Of a DNA stretch of 64,000 nt, positions 31,507 to 41,020 are shown piece after piece. A program made the position numbers and the translations under genes. This DNA comes from Flavonifractor sp. An82. GTDB taxonomy: Bacteria; Bacillota; Clostridia; Oscillospirales; Oscillospiraceae. The stretch spans positions 62,001-126,000 of the forward strand of contig NZ_NFHG01000006.1 of assembly GCF_002159265.1 (NCBI RefSeq). The letters run 5' to 3'. The notes below the pieces were generated by a model, which was given only the letters and a program-made list of their open reading frames with translations, was not told the origin of the DNA and searched no databases. The number at the start of each line of letters is the position of its first letter. Within the stretch, counting starts at the first letter, position 1.

Positions 31507-34127
31507 TCGGTACGGAACAGGTAAAACGGTGGAGCATATTTATCTTGATCCTGGCGCTGCTCAGCGGCGCCGCCGCCCTCCTTTTCCGGGAGACCGCGGC
31601 GGAGCAGATCTCCATCCTCCGTACAGGAAAGGGGCAGGCCCGCTACCTGCTGGCTGCCGCCGACGCGGAGGGAAGCGTCTATGTGCTGGGCCGGGACCGG
31701 CAGGGTTATGTGCTGGCGGTAGGAGATCAGACCGGAAAGCAGACCGCCCGCTGGCGTCTAACTGCGGAAGAACTGCCCCAGGAGGGGGTACCCGCCGTTC
31801 TGTTTCCGGCGGCGGGGGGCGCCATCTACCTGGGCCTGTATGAAATTGGGGAGAACACCACCCTCCAGCTCTATCGGATCACCCAGAAGGGGGAGACGGC
31901 GGAGCTGCTGCTCAGCGAGTCCTGTCCGGGAGACAACCTCCGGGAGCAGATGGCGGCGGTGGAGCTGTCCAGCTTCTCCCAGGTGGACAGCGTGGTTACC
32001 TTCGCGGTGATGAAGGAGGATACCGCCACCTTCTACCGGCGGACCGGAGCCACCGGCGGCCTGGAGAAGGTGGAGACCTGCACCCAGGACGGTCTGCAGG
32101 CGGCCCTGGCCCTGTCCGATGGCACCCAGGTGCTGGCGGGGGATGAGGGACTGGTCCGGACGGACGGAACGGTGATTCCCCTGGAGGGAAATGAGATTGT
32201 AATAGAATTGGCGCAGGCTGGCACAGGATTCTGCTATGTGGATGGTGCCGGTCTTGAGGTGTTTTATACGGACTTTGCCGACTGGAGCCCCTATCCCATC
32301 CTGTCCCTGGAGAAGGAGGCCTATGACCTGGACCGCTGTACCGATCTGTGGGTCACCCGGGAGGGGGATGTCCTGCTGCTCATGGACGGGGATACCCTTC
32401 TGTTGGACCGGGGCAGTACGGTGTCCGACCTGAGCAGGATGCTCTATCCCTCGGCGGCCCAGTGCGCGCTGAAGCTGGCGGGACTGGCTCTGGGGATTGT
32501 GGTGATCACCGTGGTTTTGTGGTATGCGGTGTGTGAGCAGCGCCGGTTCCGCCTGCCCATGCTGGTGCGCTGGGGTGCATTGGTGGTGGCCGTGGCCGTT
32601 CTGGGGACCGGCGCGCTGGTGCAGGGACCGGTGGACGCAGCCAGCCGGCAGACGGCGGAACGGGAGGCGGACTCCCTGATGCGTGCCCTTGCGGTACAGA
32701 CCGCAGGTTACATGGAACCGGGGGAGGGTTTGCCACTGGAGCTGGGCGGCAGTCTGGCCGGCGCTTCGGAGCTGTACCGGGACGCCGCCGTATCGGTTTA
32801 TACCCGGTCGGAGACAGGGGCTTGGGTCCTGACGGAGAGCAATACGGGACAGGCAAGTGGTCTCCGGGGGGAGCTGACGGCCAGCTTTGACCGGATCCGG
32901 GCGGAGCAGGCCATGGACCAGGACAGCCTCTTCTGGACAGACAGCCGGAGCGGGCAGGTGCGCTATGTGCTCTATCAGGCTCTGGGAGAGTACTTGCTGG
33001 CGGTGGATGTGGACGGCGGCCCACTGCTGGAGGCGGGCAGGACAGCCACCCAATGGATGGTTCGGGGGCTGGTGGCCCTGGCGGCCCTGCTGAGTTCCCT
33101 CACCCTGGCCATTCTGTGCTGGATCACCCTGGGCGTGCGCAAGTCCCTGCGGGGCATGGAGCAGCTGGCGGCCGGCAGACGGCAGGTCCGGGTCCGGGTG
33201 GGAGGCGGCGACGAACTGGCCAGTCTGGCCGACGACGTCAACGCCCTGTCTGCCGCCATGCAGGATGTGGAGTCCCAGCAGCAGGAGCTGGCCCAGTCCT
33301 ACCGGCGGTTCGTGCCCGAGCGGGTACTTTCCCTGCTGGGCAAGACCACCATCCAGGAGGTGGACAAACAGACCTTTGTCTCCCGGGATCTGGCGGCCAT
33401 GATGCTGTGGTTCCGTTTCCCGGCTCAGGTGTATGAGCGCAGCGGCCGGGAGCTTTTTGAGAACATCAATGAGATCATCGAGCGCACCGCCTCCATCGTC
33501 ACCCAGAAGGGGGGCGCGGTGTTCAACTTTGCCTATGACGGCTATGACGCCGTTTTTGAAGGGGGAAGCGCCGCGGCGGTGAGCACCGCGGTGGCGGTGC
33601 AGCAGGTGATCATGGAGATCAACCGGGAACGAGAGCTGAACGGCCGCCCCCCCGTCGCCGTACGCATCGCCCTGGATGAGGGCAATGTGATGCTGGGCGT
33701 GGTGGGAGACGAGAACCAGCTGGAGCCCGCCTCTATCTCCTCCAGCTTCTCGGTGGCCAAGCATCTGGTGGAGCTGTGCGGACGGCTGGAGGCCAACATC
33801 CTGTGTACCGAGGCGGTGATCCGGCAGGCCCGGGGCTACGGCAGCCGGTACATGGGCAAGTGCATGGAGGGCGGCCAGGCCATCCGGACCTACGAGATCT
33901 TTGACGGCGACGCCTTCGAGATCCGTAAGGTGAAGGAGGACACGGGGGAGCGATTCTCCCAGGGTGTGTATGCCCTGTACAGCCGGGATTTCTCCCAGGC
34001 CAAGCGTATTTTCCTCAATTTGGTCCACCACAACACGGGAGACGGCGGCGCCCGGTACTACCTGTATCTGGCCGACCGGCTGGAGAAGCGGCCGGAGGAT
34101 GAGATCAGTCTGGATTCCGGGCAGTGA
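31503..34127 (+). CDS. Membrane class III cyclase-like protein with degenerate active site
   Basis: An 874-residue protein starting at GTG 31503. Order: a membrane helix (about 10-28), a beta-rich, possibly propeller-like exterior region, two helices (about 322-375), a second exterior domain, a helix (about 519-545), HAMP, and a class III nucleotide cyclase-like domain (about 600-790). The domain entry FVPERVLSLLGK is typical. However, the strand that should carry the first metal Asp reads MMLWFRFPAQV, and the second Asp region reads FAYDGYDAVFEGG. Both metal ligands appear lost, so it probably binds nucleotide or partner proteins rather than making cyclic nucleotide. It lies between structural CIS genes. 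Confidence 0.7.
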   Translation: MIGTEQVKRWSIFILILALLSGAAALLFRETAAEQISILRTGKGQARYLLAAADAEGSVYVLGRDRQGYVLAVGDQTGKQTARWRLTAEELPQEGVPAVLFPAAGGAIYLGLYEIGENTTLQLYRITQKGETAELLLSESCPGDNLREQMAAVELSSFSQVDSVVTFAVMKEDTATFYRRTGATGGLEKVETCTQDGLQAALALSDGTQVLAGDEGLVRTDGTVIPLEGNEIVIELAQAGTGFCYVDGAGLEVFYTDFADWSPYPILSLEKEAYDLDRCTDLWVTREGDVLLLMDGDTLLLDRGSTVSDLSRMLYPSAAQCALKLAGLALGIVVITVVLWYAVCEQRRFRLPMLVRWGALVVAVAVLGTGALVQGPVDAASRQTAEREADSLMRALAVQTAGYMEPGEGLPLELGGSLAGASELYRDAAVSVYTRSETGAWVLTESNTGQASGLRGELTASFDRIRAEQAMDQDSLFWTDSRSGQVRYVLYQALGEYLLAVDVDGGPLLEAGRTATQWMVRGLVALAALLSSLTLAILCWITLGVRKSLRGMEQLAAGRRQVRVRVGGGDELASLADDVNALSAAMQDVESQQQELAQSYRRFVPERVLSLLGKTTIQEVDKQTFVSRDLAAMMLWFRFPAQVYERSGRELFENINEIIERTASIVTQKGGAVFNFAYDGYDAVFEGGSAAAVSTAVAVQQVIMEINRERELNGRPPVAVRIALDEGNVMLGVVGDENQLEPASISSSFSVAKHLVELCGRLEANILCTEAVIRQARGYGSRYMGKCMEGGQAIRTYEIFDGDAFEIRKVKEDTGERFSQGVYALYSRDFSQAKRIFLNLVHHNTGDGGARYYLYLADRLEKRPEDEISLDSGQ

Positions 34128-34143
34128 AGGAGGGCGAAGATCC

Positions 34144-34542
34144 ATGGCCACACAATTTGATATCATTCGAAATCAGGCCGAGGCAGCCGCCCGCAATGCG
34201 GCCGCCCGGGTAAGAGGCAATGTGCGCCGGGAGACCAGTCTGGTCAACCAGGCCAGCCGCTGGGCCGGACGGGCCATGACCGAGGGGGAGGCAGCCCTGC
34301 GGAGTCGGAGCGGCCGCCGGAGAGGGCGCACGCCGCCGCCCGGCCGGACCACGGCGGAACCGGCGGGACCGGTCCGGCCGGCGCCCGACGGATATGTGCG
34401 CCGCTCTCCTGTGCAGCCCCTCCATGTGATGGAGGGCTACCGGAAGCGGCAGGTGCTGCGGGTGGTCACTGTCATAGCCGTGGTGGCAGCCATCGGTGTG
34501 GGGATCTATCTGCTGAACCGATTGGGAATTTTCGGGCGCTGA
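34144..34542 (+). CDS. Small tail-anchored membrane protein
   Basis: A 132-residue protein starting at ATG 34144, with AGGAGGG ten bases before. The first 50 residues are charged and helical (RNQAEAAARNAAARVRG), the middle is Pro/Arg-rich and disordered, and a single C-terminal membrane helix (about 106-127, VVTVIAVVAAIGVGIYLL) ends in LGIFGR. Such a topology keeps the N-terminus in the cytoplasm. It is unrelated to known eCIS structural proteins. Its neighbours are the cyclase-like protein and the MORN protein, both also membrane-bound, so the three may form one membrane complex that contacts the injection particle. No family is recognised. Confidence 0.6.
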   Translation: MATQFDIIRNQAEAAARNAAARVRGNVRRETSLVNQASRWAGRAMTEGEAALRSRSGRRRGRTPPPGRTTAEPAGPVRPAPDGYVRRSPVQPLHVMEGYRKRQVLRVVTVIAVVAAIGVGIYLLNRLGIFGR

Positions 34543-34573
34543 GCCCGCCAGACCATACATAGGGGGACTTCCT

Positions 34574-37060
34574 TTGCTGAGCTATCTGCTGCGACAACTG
34601 ACCAATTCCTTCGGGATCTTCTTCCGCACCATCCGGGCCTTCTTTACCCGGAAGCTGGTGGGGGCCTGGTCCTATCTGCGCCGCATCACCAACTTCTCCC
34701 GCCATGCCACCAAGGTGGCGACCAAGTCCTTCCAGGGAGCGGCGGTGGCTGTCAAGAAGCCCACCAAGCGGGCGGACTATATCGAGACCCAGCGCCTGTT
34801 TATCTCCAAGTCCTTCCTCATTTTGCTGGCGGTGGGGCTGATCCTGCTGGGGCTGCTGATCTATTTTGTGGTCTGGCCCTTCCTGCTCAGCCACTTTTTC
34901 GTGGCCAAGTTCTATCAGGGAGATGAGCGGCTGGCCGACTGGTCTGGGCGGGTCATCGTTTACTATGACGAGGCAAAGCAGAACCCCATGTACCAGGGCA
35001 CCCTGGAGGAGGGACTGCTCCAGGGCAAGGGAAAGGAGTACGACGAGGAGGGCCTGCTGCGCTACGAGGGAGACTTTGTGGACGGCCAGCGCAGCGGCGA
35101 CGGCACCCTCTATGAGGGGGGCGTGCTGGTCTATCAGGGTCAGTTCTCCGGCGGACAGATCAACGGTACGGGCGTGGCCTACGAGGACGGGGTCAAGTAC
35201 TATCAGGGGACCTTTGTGGACGGCCTCTATGAGGGAGAGGGCACTGCCTACTACCCCGACGGCACCCGGTCCTATGTGGGCAGCTTTGCTGCCGGTTTGT
35301 ACGAGGGAGAGGGTACCCAGTACGACCAGGAGGGGCGGATGTGCTATCAGGGCTCCTTTGCCGAGGGACTGTATGAGGGAAGCGGTACCATTTACCGCAG
35401 TGACGGCGATCAGATTCGGGCGGAGTTTTCCGCGGGAAAAACCACCGGAGCAATTCAGTGGTATCAGGAAGGCAAATTGTGGTATGATGGAGGGGCAGAT
35501 GATCTGACCCCAGACGGGTACGGCACCCTGTACGCCGAGAGCGGCAAGGCGGTCTACGCCGGGGAGTTCGACCAGGGCACCCTGGACGGCGCCTGGCTGC
35601 TGAGTCTTACCGCCGCCCAGCTGCGGGAGGCCTTTGGGGAGGCGGAGCTCACCGAACAGGACGGCGAGATGGGCTTTGTGATAGAGCATACCACGCTGGG
35701 CCTGACTGCCCTGTGCAGCTATCAGCAGGAGGAGGAAGAGGCCCAGGTCTACCGTCTGTGGTTTGCCCCTGAGGACGACAGTATCTGGGCGGAGCTGCTG
35801 CCCTGGGAGAGCGGCTCCCAGGCCGCGCTGTGGGCGGTGGAGGACCGGGAGAGCCAGCCGGAGGAGAGCGTGCTCCAGGGAGGCGTTCTCCAGCCCAACG
35901 GCACGGTAGGGGGAGACTGGTACCAGCGGCAGTACCGCTATGAGGATTATGTGTGCAACCTGCTCAGCCAGCAGAGCAGCCAGCCCCCGGTCCAGCTGTG
36001 CTGGAGCCGGGACATGACCCAGACCGGCGGCCTGCCGGTGGAGTCGGGTTCGGCCCAGGCCCAGGAGCGGCTGGACGGGCTGCTGGCCGCCCTGGATGGG
36101 GCGGGAGGGGCCTCCGGCGGAAGCGGGTCGGGAGGCAGCGCCGCCGCCTCTGAGAAGGATGTGGAGCGGCTGCTTGGCCTGATGCTCACTGCCCAGGATG
36201 GGGAGGACCTGATGGACGCCCTCATCGATTTCTATAGCTACGGCGAGATGGCCGCCTGCCTGGAGACCAGCCAGCCCCTCCTGCAGCAGACGCTGGCAGA
36301 GGCCCAGACCATGCTGCAGCGGGGCCAGGGGAGCCAGGAGGCAGTGGATCAGGCCCAGGCTGACCTGGACGAACTGGACCGCCGGCTGGCCCAGTACCGT
36401 ACGGCACAGGAGCAGGCCAGTCTTACCGTGCAGGAGCTGTGCAAGCTGGACCCGGCAAACTACGACCTCCAGGCCGTTATCCTCACCTTTGACCCGGTGG
36501 AGATGGATGTGTCGGGGCTGTGCAGTGCGGCTGTGACCTACGCCCAGAGCGTGGCTGCCGGACGATATGAGGTGGATGCCGCGTCGCTGGAGCGGCAGGT
36601 CAAATCGGCGGTGCTGGAGCTGGGCCTGTCCTATGAGGCGGTACGGACCGCCCGGGAGGATGCGGTGGATGCCGCCGGTCAGGTGGATCAGGTCACCCAG
36701 GCCTATGCCAGAGGGACGGCGGACAAGGCGGCACTGTATGCCGCCCAGTGTGCCCGGGACGAAGCCATTGCCGCACTTTATCAGGCCATGGGCACCTTTG
36801 CCCACCAGGCAAACAGCCTCAACACCCTCTCCGGAGGCTGGGTGGCAGAGAAGTACGACTGGATGTCGGATACCTTTGGGACCCTGTTCCAGAGCGAGAT
36901 CCTGCGGGGTGAGGAGGCAGCCCGCCAGGCCGAGGAGGAAAAGAGGCGGCAGGAGGAGGAAGCGGCCCAGGCCATCCAGCAGGAGACCCAGGCCCCCGAG
37001 GAGACCGAGACCCAGCAGTCGCCTGAGCCGTCCCCCACGGAGACGGCCCAGGGATCTTGA
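34574..37060 (+). CDS. Membrane-anchored MORN-repeat protein with coiled-coil C-terminus
   Basis: An 828-residue protein starting at TTG 34574 after AGGGGG. It has a basic amphipathic N-terminus (about 1-70) and one strong membrane helix (about 78-105). About six to eight MORN-like repeats follow (about 135-320, units such as YEGDFVDGQRSGDGTLY, YQGTFVDGLYEGEGTAYY and YVGSFAAGLYEGEGTQY). The rest is a long region rich in helix and Gln/Ala/Glu with coiled-coil character, ending in a Pro/Glu-rich tail. MORN repeats commonly act as rigid scaffolds or bind membranes and partners. Placement just before the cap protein gene suggests a membrane dock or scaffold for the CIS. This combination is new to me in such loci. 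Confidence 0.75.
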   Translation: MLSYLLRQLTNSFGIFFRTIRAFFTRKLVGAWSYLRRITNFSRHATKVATKSFQGAAVAVKKPTKRADYIETQRLFISKSFLILLAVGLILLGLLIYFVVWPFLLSHFFVAKFYQGDERLADWSGRVIVYYDEAKQNPMYQGTLEEGLLQGKGKEYDEEGLLRYEGDFVDGQRSGDGTLYEGGVLVYQGQFSGGQINGTGVAYEDGVKYYQGTFVDGLYEGEGTAYYPDGTRSYVGSFAAGLYEGEGTQYDQEGRMCYQGSFAEGLYEGSGTIYRSDGDQIRAEFSAGKTTGAIQWYQEGKLWYDGGADDLTPDGYGTLYAESGKAVYAGEFDQGTLDGAWLLSLTAAQLREAFGEAELTEQDGEMGFVIEHTTLGLTALCSYQQEEEEAQVYRLWFAPEDDSIWAELLPWESGSQAALWAVEDRESQPEESVLQGGVLQPNGTVGGDWYQRQYRYEDYVCNLLSQQSSQPPVQLCWSRDMTQTGGLPVESGSAQAQERLDGLLAALDGAGGASGGSGSGGSAAASEKDVERLLGLMLTAQDGEDLMDALIDFYSYGEMAACLETSQPLLQQTLAEAQTMLQRGQGSQEAVDQAQADLDELDRRLAQYRTAQEQASLTVQELCKLDPANYDLQAVILTFDPVEMDVSGLCSAAVTYAQSVAAGRYEVDAASLERQVKSAVLELGLSYEAVRTAREDAVDAAGQVDQVTQAYARGTADKAALYAAQCARDEAIAALYQAMGTFAHQANSLNTLSGGWVAEKYDWMSDTFGTLFQSEILRGEEAARQAEEEKRRQEEEAAQAIQQETQAPEETETQQSPEPSPTETAQGS

Positions 37061-37078
37061 GAGAAGGGAGCGGGAGAT

Positions 37079-37669
37079 ATGGCGGATTATACCGCGCTGG
37101 TGGAGGCGGGCAACGCCCTGGTGGAGATGCTTCGGGACACCCTGACGCCGGAGCCCATCGGCAACCGGGAGCTCATTGCCCTCTGCTCCCCCCATGAAAG
37201 TGAAAACAATCAGCTCACCCTCTACCTCTATCAGGTGGAGGAGGATACCCAGGGGGCCCAGAGCGGCTATTACCAGGTGAGCCGGGAGGTGGAGCGGGTA
37301 CGCCCCACCCGGTATAACCTGCGCTTTCTGGTCACCGCCCACTCCAAGGCTCCCGCCCAGCTGAAGGAGGCCGATCAGTACCGCATGGTGGGGGCCGCCC
37401 TGCAGGTGCTCCGGGACCACCCGGTCATCGACCAGCAGTATCTCAGCGGGTCCCTGGCCGAGCAGAACGCCAGAATCCATGTGGTGCTGGAGAAGACCAC
37501 CCAGGACCAGCTGCTGAAGATCTGGAACAACAACTCCACCACCTATAAGCTGTCCTTTGTGGTGCTGCTCACCGGGGTGGAGATCGACTCCAAGCGGGAG
37601 CGCCGGTTCAGCCGGGTCACCGACGTCACCATCGACACCCAGCAGAAGCCGGGAGGTGTGGGATCATGA
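37079..37669 (+). CDS. DUF4255 (Pvc16-type) tail cap protein
   Basis: A 196-residue protein with the DUF4255/Pvc16_N features: ADYTALVEAGNALVEMLRD, LTLYLYQVEED, PTRYNLRFLVTAHSK, LQVLRDHPVI and KLSFVVLLTGVEI. In PVC and Afp this family terminates the tube and sheath at the distal end. GGGAGCGGGA precedes the ATG. The stop overlaps the next ATG (ATGA). Its presence is a key argument that this is an eCIS rather than a prophage or R-type tail. Confidence 0.92.
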   Translation: MADYTALVEAGNALVEMLRDTLTPEPIGNRELIALCSPHESENNQLTLYLYQVEEDTQGAQSGYYQVSREVERVRPTRYNLRFLVTAHSKAPAQLKEADQYRMVGAALQVLRDHPVIDQQYLSGSLAEQNARIHVVLEKTTQDQLLKIWNNNSTTYKLSFVVLLTGVEIDSKRERRFSRVTDVTIDTQQKPGGVGS

Positions 37670-38394
37670 TCACCATGCACGCCAGCGCCGTCTGCCGTGT
37701 GCGGGACGGCTACACCGGCCAGCCTCTGGAGAGTTCCGCCCTGGTGTGTACCCTGGATGGAGCGCCGGTGCGGCCCCTGTCCAAACCCGGGGGACTGCTG
37801 GTGCTGCTGGATCTGGCCCCCGGCCCCCACCGGCTGGCCCTGCACAGCCACGGCTACCAGGAGGAGTGGGTGGACTTCCAGGCCGACGGGGGTACCCAGG
37901 AGCTGGAGGCCGCCATGAAGCCGGGGGAGGGCTACCCCTTCCGGGAGGCGGTCACTCGGCTGGCGCTCACCCTGACGGAGGGTGGAGGCCCCGCCGCCGG
38001 GATGCAGTTCTGGCTGGCGGTTCCCGCCCGGTGGGATCTGAAGATCGCCCAGACAAAGGCGGAGGCGGGGAGCGATCAGTTCCGGATCTACTGCAAAGGC
38101 TCGCCCGACGAGGTTCCGCCGGGACCCTACCTGATCGCCGACGGGGAAGACAGCGAGATCGTATTGCTCCGTGAGCTGGCGGAGGAAATGGGTACGGTGG
38201 CCCGTCCCCTGAGTCGGACTCACAGCCGCAGCCGTTCCCTGCTGCCCGCCCAGTGCTATCACACCGGGCCGGATGGCAGTCTGTCCGCTGCATTCCGGTC
38301 TGCCTGCAAGCTGGAGCTCTATTCGGAGACAAAGGGCCTAATTGCCAGCCTGACCCTGGAGCCGGGGGAAAACAAGAAGACCATTTCACTGTGA
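37666..38394 (+). CDS. CIS-locus protein with beta-rich, Ig-like N-terminal domain
   Basis: A 242-residue protein. The first 90 residues (VCRVRDGYTGQPLESSALVCTLDGAPV, then LVLLDLAPGPHRLALHSHGY) resemble a carboxypeptidase-regulatory or Pvc16 C-terminal-like beta-sandwich. The middle (FWLAVPARWDLKIAQTKAEAGSDQFRI) and the C-terminal part are beta-rich too. No catalytic motif is visible. It overlaps the DUF4255 gene by four bases and is followed within 14 bases by the PAAR-like gene. It probably extends the cap or binds a fibre. I do not know the family name. Confidence 0.55.
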   Translation: MITMHASAVCRVRDGYTGQPLESSALVCTLDGAPVRPLSKPGGLLVLLDLAPGPHRLALHSHGYQEEWVDFQADGGTQELEAAMKPGEGYPFREAVTRLALTLTEGGGPAAGMQFWLAVPARWDLKIAQTKAEAGSDQFRIYCKGSPDEVPPGPYLIADGEDSEIVLLRELAEEMGTVARPLSRTHSRSRSLLPAQCYHTGPDGSLSAAFRSACKLELYSETKGLIASLTLEPGENKKTISL

Positions 38395-38407
38395 GAGGAG
38401 AAGGAAG

Positions 38408-38794
38408 ATGGCACAGCCAGCAGTCCAGACCGCCGTATGCAAGTGTTCCTTCGGCGCGGCTCCCGCGCCCCTTACCGTCACCAGCCAGATGACCGTCGCC
38501 ATAGGCGGCATGCCGGCGGCCACCATCCTGGACGGAGCAGGCATGGTCAACGTGCCTACCTTCGGCATGTGCTCCAACCTGGGCAATCCGGCGGTGGCGG
38601 CAGCCACCGCGGCGGCCATGGGGGCCCTGACGCCGGCGCCCTGTGTGCCCGCCACCGTAAGCTGGATGCCGGGGTGCCCCACGGTGCTGGTGTGCAAGCG
38701 GCCGCTGCTCAATAACAGCAGCAAGCTCATGTGCGCCTACGGAGGGGTGATCCAGGTGAGCGTCACCCCGGCCCAGACGGTAAAGGTGCCCTGA
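38408..38794 (+). CDS. DUF4280 PAAR-like tip protein
   Basis: A 128-residue protein with the DUF4280 pattern: CKCSFGAAPAPLTVT at the start, GMCSNLGNPAVAAATAAAMGALTPAPCVPAT in the middle, and LNNSSKLMCAYGGVIQVS at the end. Conserved Cys residues (about 11, 13, 55, 79, 104) are in the positions expected for the metal-binding tip. The fold caps the spike and sharpens it (the role of Afp10/Pvc10). Its distance from the spike gene is large, but the AAA gene follows 23 bases later and a ribosome site GAGAAGGA precedes it. Confidence 0.9.
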   Translation: MAQPAVQTAVCKCSFGAAPAPLTVTSQMTVAIGGMPAATILDGAGMVNVPTFGMCSNLGNPAVAAATAAAMGALTPAPCVPATVSWMPGCPTVLVCKRPLLNNSSKLMCAYGGVIQVSVTPAQTVKVP

Positions 38795-38817
38795 CATACA
38801 GGAAAGGGGGGAGTGCC

Positions 38818-40965
38818 ATGGAGGAGTACGACCTGCGGGATGTGGCCTATGAGAAGATGGGCCGGGGCTATGATACCCAGTGGGATCTGATGGACGATCT
38901 GTTTGCCTGGCTGGATCTGCGGCTCTATTATTTCTATAAGCATCATCAGTGGCTGGGTCCCAAAAATGACATGCGGAACATGATGGGTCTGGTGGTCAGC
39001 CGGGAGGAATTTGAGCACAACCTGGCCAAGGCCGCCCAGCTGGGTCTGTCCGCCCAACTCAGTGGGGAGGAGGCCGCCCAGCTGGAGGCCTCCCGTACCG
39101 CCATTCAGGCCCGGCTGGACCGAACGGAGGGAGAGTTTCCTCTGCTGCGGCTTTTCTGCCGGTGCGGCCTGGACCGCTTTGAGCAGGATTGTGTGGCCCT
39201 GGCCTATGCCGGAGTGCTGGATCAGAAGTATGAGAAGCTCTTTGCCTACCTCCAGGACGACATCACCCGGAAGGCGCCCTCTCCGGCCCTGGCGGTGCAG
39301 CTCTTTCTCCCCCTGGAGCACAACATGGAGGAATACCTGTCCCGATTCTCCCGACGGGACACCTTTACCAGTCTCTTTGACCGGGAGCGGCTGGCGGCGG
39401 GCCAGCTGGTGCTGTGCCCCACGGTGCTGGAGTTTTTGAGTACCGGCACGGTGGCCCCTCTGCCCGGCCTGCGGCTGTTTGACGGGGCGGCGGAGGCGCC
39501 CTCCGGTCCCCTGGTTATCGGGCAGGAGGCCGCCCGGCGGCTGGACCTGCTGTTTCAGGAGCCGGGGGAGTGGGTGATCTGCATCACCGGCGGCCCGGGC
39601 TCGGGCAAGCGCTTCCAGGTGGAGCACCTGATGGCCCGCACCGGGCAGCGCTGTGTGTTCCTCTCCCTGGACGGTCAGAAACCGGAGGAACTGGCCCGGG
39701 AAGGGGTGCTGGCCGCCCGGCTCACCGGGGCCTGCCTGTGCTGCGGACACATGGAGGGGCGGGACGGAGAGGGTAAGCTGCTGCCGCCGGAGGAGAAGCT
39801 GCTCCAGACCATCCTGGACCTGGAGCCCGCCCACGAGAAGGTGTTTTTCCTCTCCCAGCTGCCCATCCGGGCCCGGCTGGACCGCCTGAGTGTGGAACTG
39901 GAGCTGCCTGATACCACCGAGGATGAGCGGATCGACCTGTTCCGGGCCTTCCTGGGGGATACGCCGCTGGGGGACGGCCTGACGGTGGAGGAACTGGCCT
40001 CCAAATTCCGGTTCTCCCCCCGGCAGGTGGAGCTGGCCTGCCGCCAGGCGGTGGGGTTGGCCCGGCTGGATGGGGAAAAGGCTGTTCCCAGCCGGGAGAT
40101 GCACCAGTGCTGCTACCACCAGGTGGTGCACAAGCTGGGGGATCTGGCCACCCCGGTGCGCCCCGCCTTCCACTGGGACGATGTGGTGATGCCGGCAGAT
40201 CAGAAGCGGCTTCTGCAGCACGCCTGCGGCCACATCAAGTTCCGCCACAGGGTGTACAGCGACTGGGGCTTTGACAAAAAAGTGACCTACGGCCGGGGGC
40301 TGTCCATCCTCTTCGCCGGCGCGCCCGGTACCGGCAAGACCATGTGCGCCCAGGTCATCGCCAATGAACTGAATATGGAGATGTATAAGATCAACATCTC
40401 CCAGATCGTCAGCAAGTACATCGGTGAGACAGAGAAGAATCTTCAGGCCGTTTTTACCGAAGCCAAAAAGTCCAACTGCATCCTCTTCTTTGACGAGTGC
40501 GACGCCATCTTCGGCAAGCGCAGCGAAGTAAAGGACGCCCACGACCGCAACGCCAACGTGGAAGTGGCCTACCTGCTCCAGCAGATCGAGGAGCACGACA
40601 GGGTGTGCATCATGGCCACCAACCTCATCGGCAACATCGACGCGGCCTTTATGCGCCGGATCACCTATGTGGTCCACTTTCCATTCCCTGACCCGGCCAT
40701 GCGGGAGGAGATCTACCGCCGCACCATTCCCAAAAAGGCGCCGGTATCCGGTGATGTGGACTGGGCCTTTCTGGCGGAGAAGTTTGAGCTCTCCGGCGGA
40801 CATATCAAGAATATCGTCCTCTCCGCCGCCTTCCTGGCGGCTTTGGAGGATCAGCCCATCGGCATGTCCCAGCTGCTGCGGGCTGCGGTGGGCGAGCTGA
40901 AGAAAAATGAGATCGTGGTCGTTCGGGAGGAACTGCGGGAATACGCAGACCTGCTGGACGGTTAA
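38818..40965 (+). CDS. AAA+ ATPase of the CIS (Afp15/Pvc15-like)
   Basis: A 715-residue protein starting at ATG 38818 after GGGGGGAG. The N-terminal 230 residues are helical. A first, decayed ATPase part has GGPGSGKR (about 259-266) without a normal Walker B. The active module has Walker A GAPGTGKT (about 501-508), Walker B CILFFDECDAIFGKR (about 551-565), and sensor/arginine-finger region LIGNIDAAFMRRITYVVHFPFPD. This is the ATPase found in every eCIS locus, with a proposed role in assembly, cargo loading or recycling. Confidence 0.93.
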   Translation: MEEYDLRDVAYEKMGRGYDTQWDLMDDLFAWLDLRLYYFYKHHQWLGPKNDMRNMMGLVVSREEFEHNLAKAAQLGLSAQLSGEEAAQLEASRTAIQARLDRTEGEFPLLRLFCRCGLDRFEQDCVALAYAGVLDQKYEKLFAYLQDDITRKAPSPALAVQLFLPLEHNMEEYLSRFSRRDTFTSLFDRERLAAGQLVLCPTVLEFLSTGTVAPLPGLRLFDGAAEAPSGPLVIGQEAARRLDLLFQEPGEWVICITGGPGSGKRFQVEHLMARTGQRCVFLSLDGQKPEELAREGVLAARLTGACLCCGHMEGRDGEGKLLPPEEKLLQTILDLEPAHEKVFFLSQLPIRARLDRLSVELELPDTTEDERIDLFRAFLGDTPLGDGLTVEELASKFRFSPRQVELACRQAVGLARLDGEKAVPSREMHQCCYHQVVHKLGDLATPVRPAFHWDDVVMPADQKRLLQHACGHIKFRHRVYSDWGFDKKVTYGRGLSILFAGAPGTGKTMCAQVIANELNMEMYKINISQIVSKYIGETEKNLQAVFTEAKKSNCILFFDECDAIFGKRSEVKDAHDRNANVEVAYLLQQIEEHDRVCIMATNLIGNIDAAFMRRITYVVHFPFPDPAMREEIYRRTIPKKAPVSGDVDWAFLAEKFELSGGHIKNIVLSAAFLAALEDQPIGMSQLLRAAVGELKKNEIVVVREELREYADLLDG

Positions 40966-41020
40966 AGCGCCTTCCGGTTCCGAACCGGCTTTACAGAGGC
41001 AGAAACGAGGTGGACCGCTA

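Noticed and set aside
34472-37480. A 1002-codon minus-strand frame opposite the MORN gene
   Set aside because: Leu/Gly/His-rich shadow of a well-supported gene; no ribosome site or domain.
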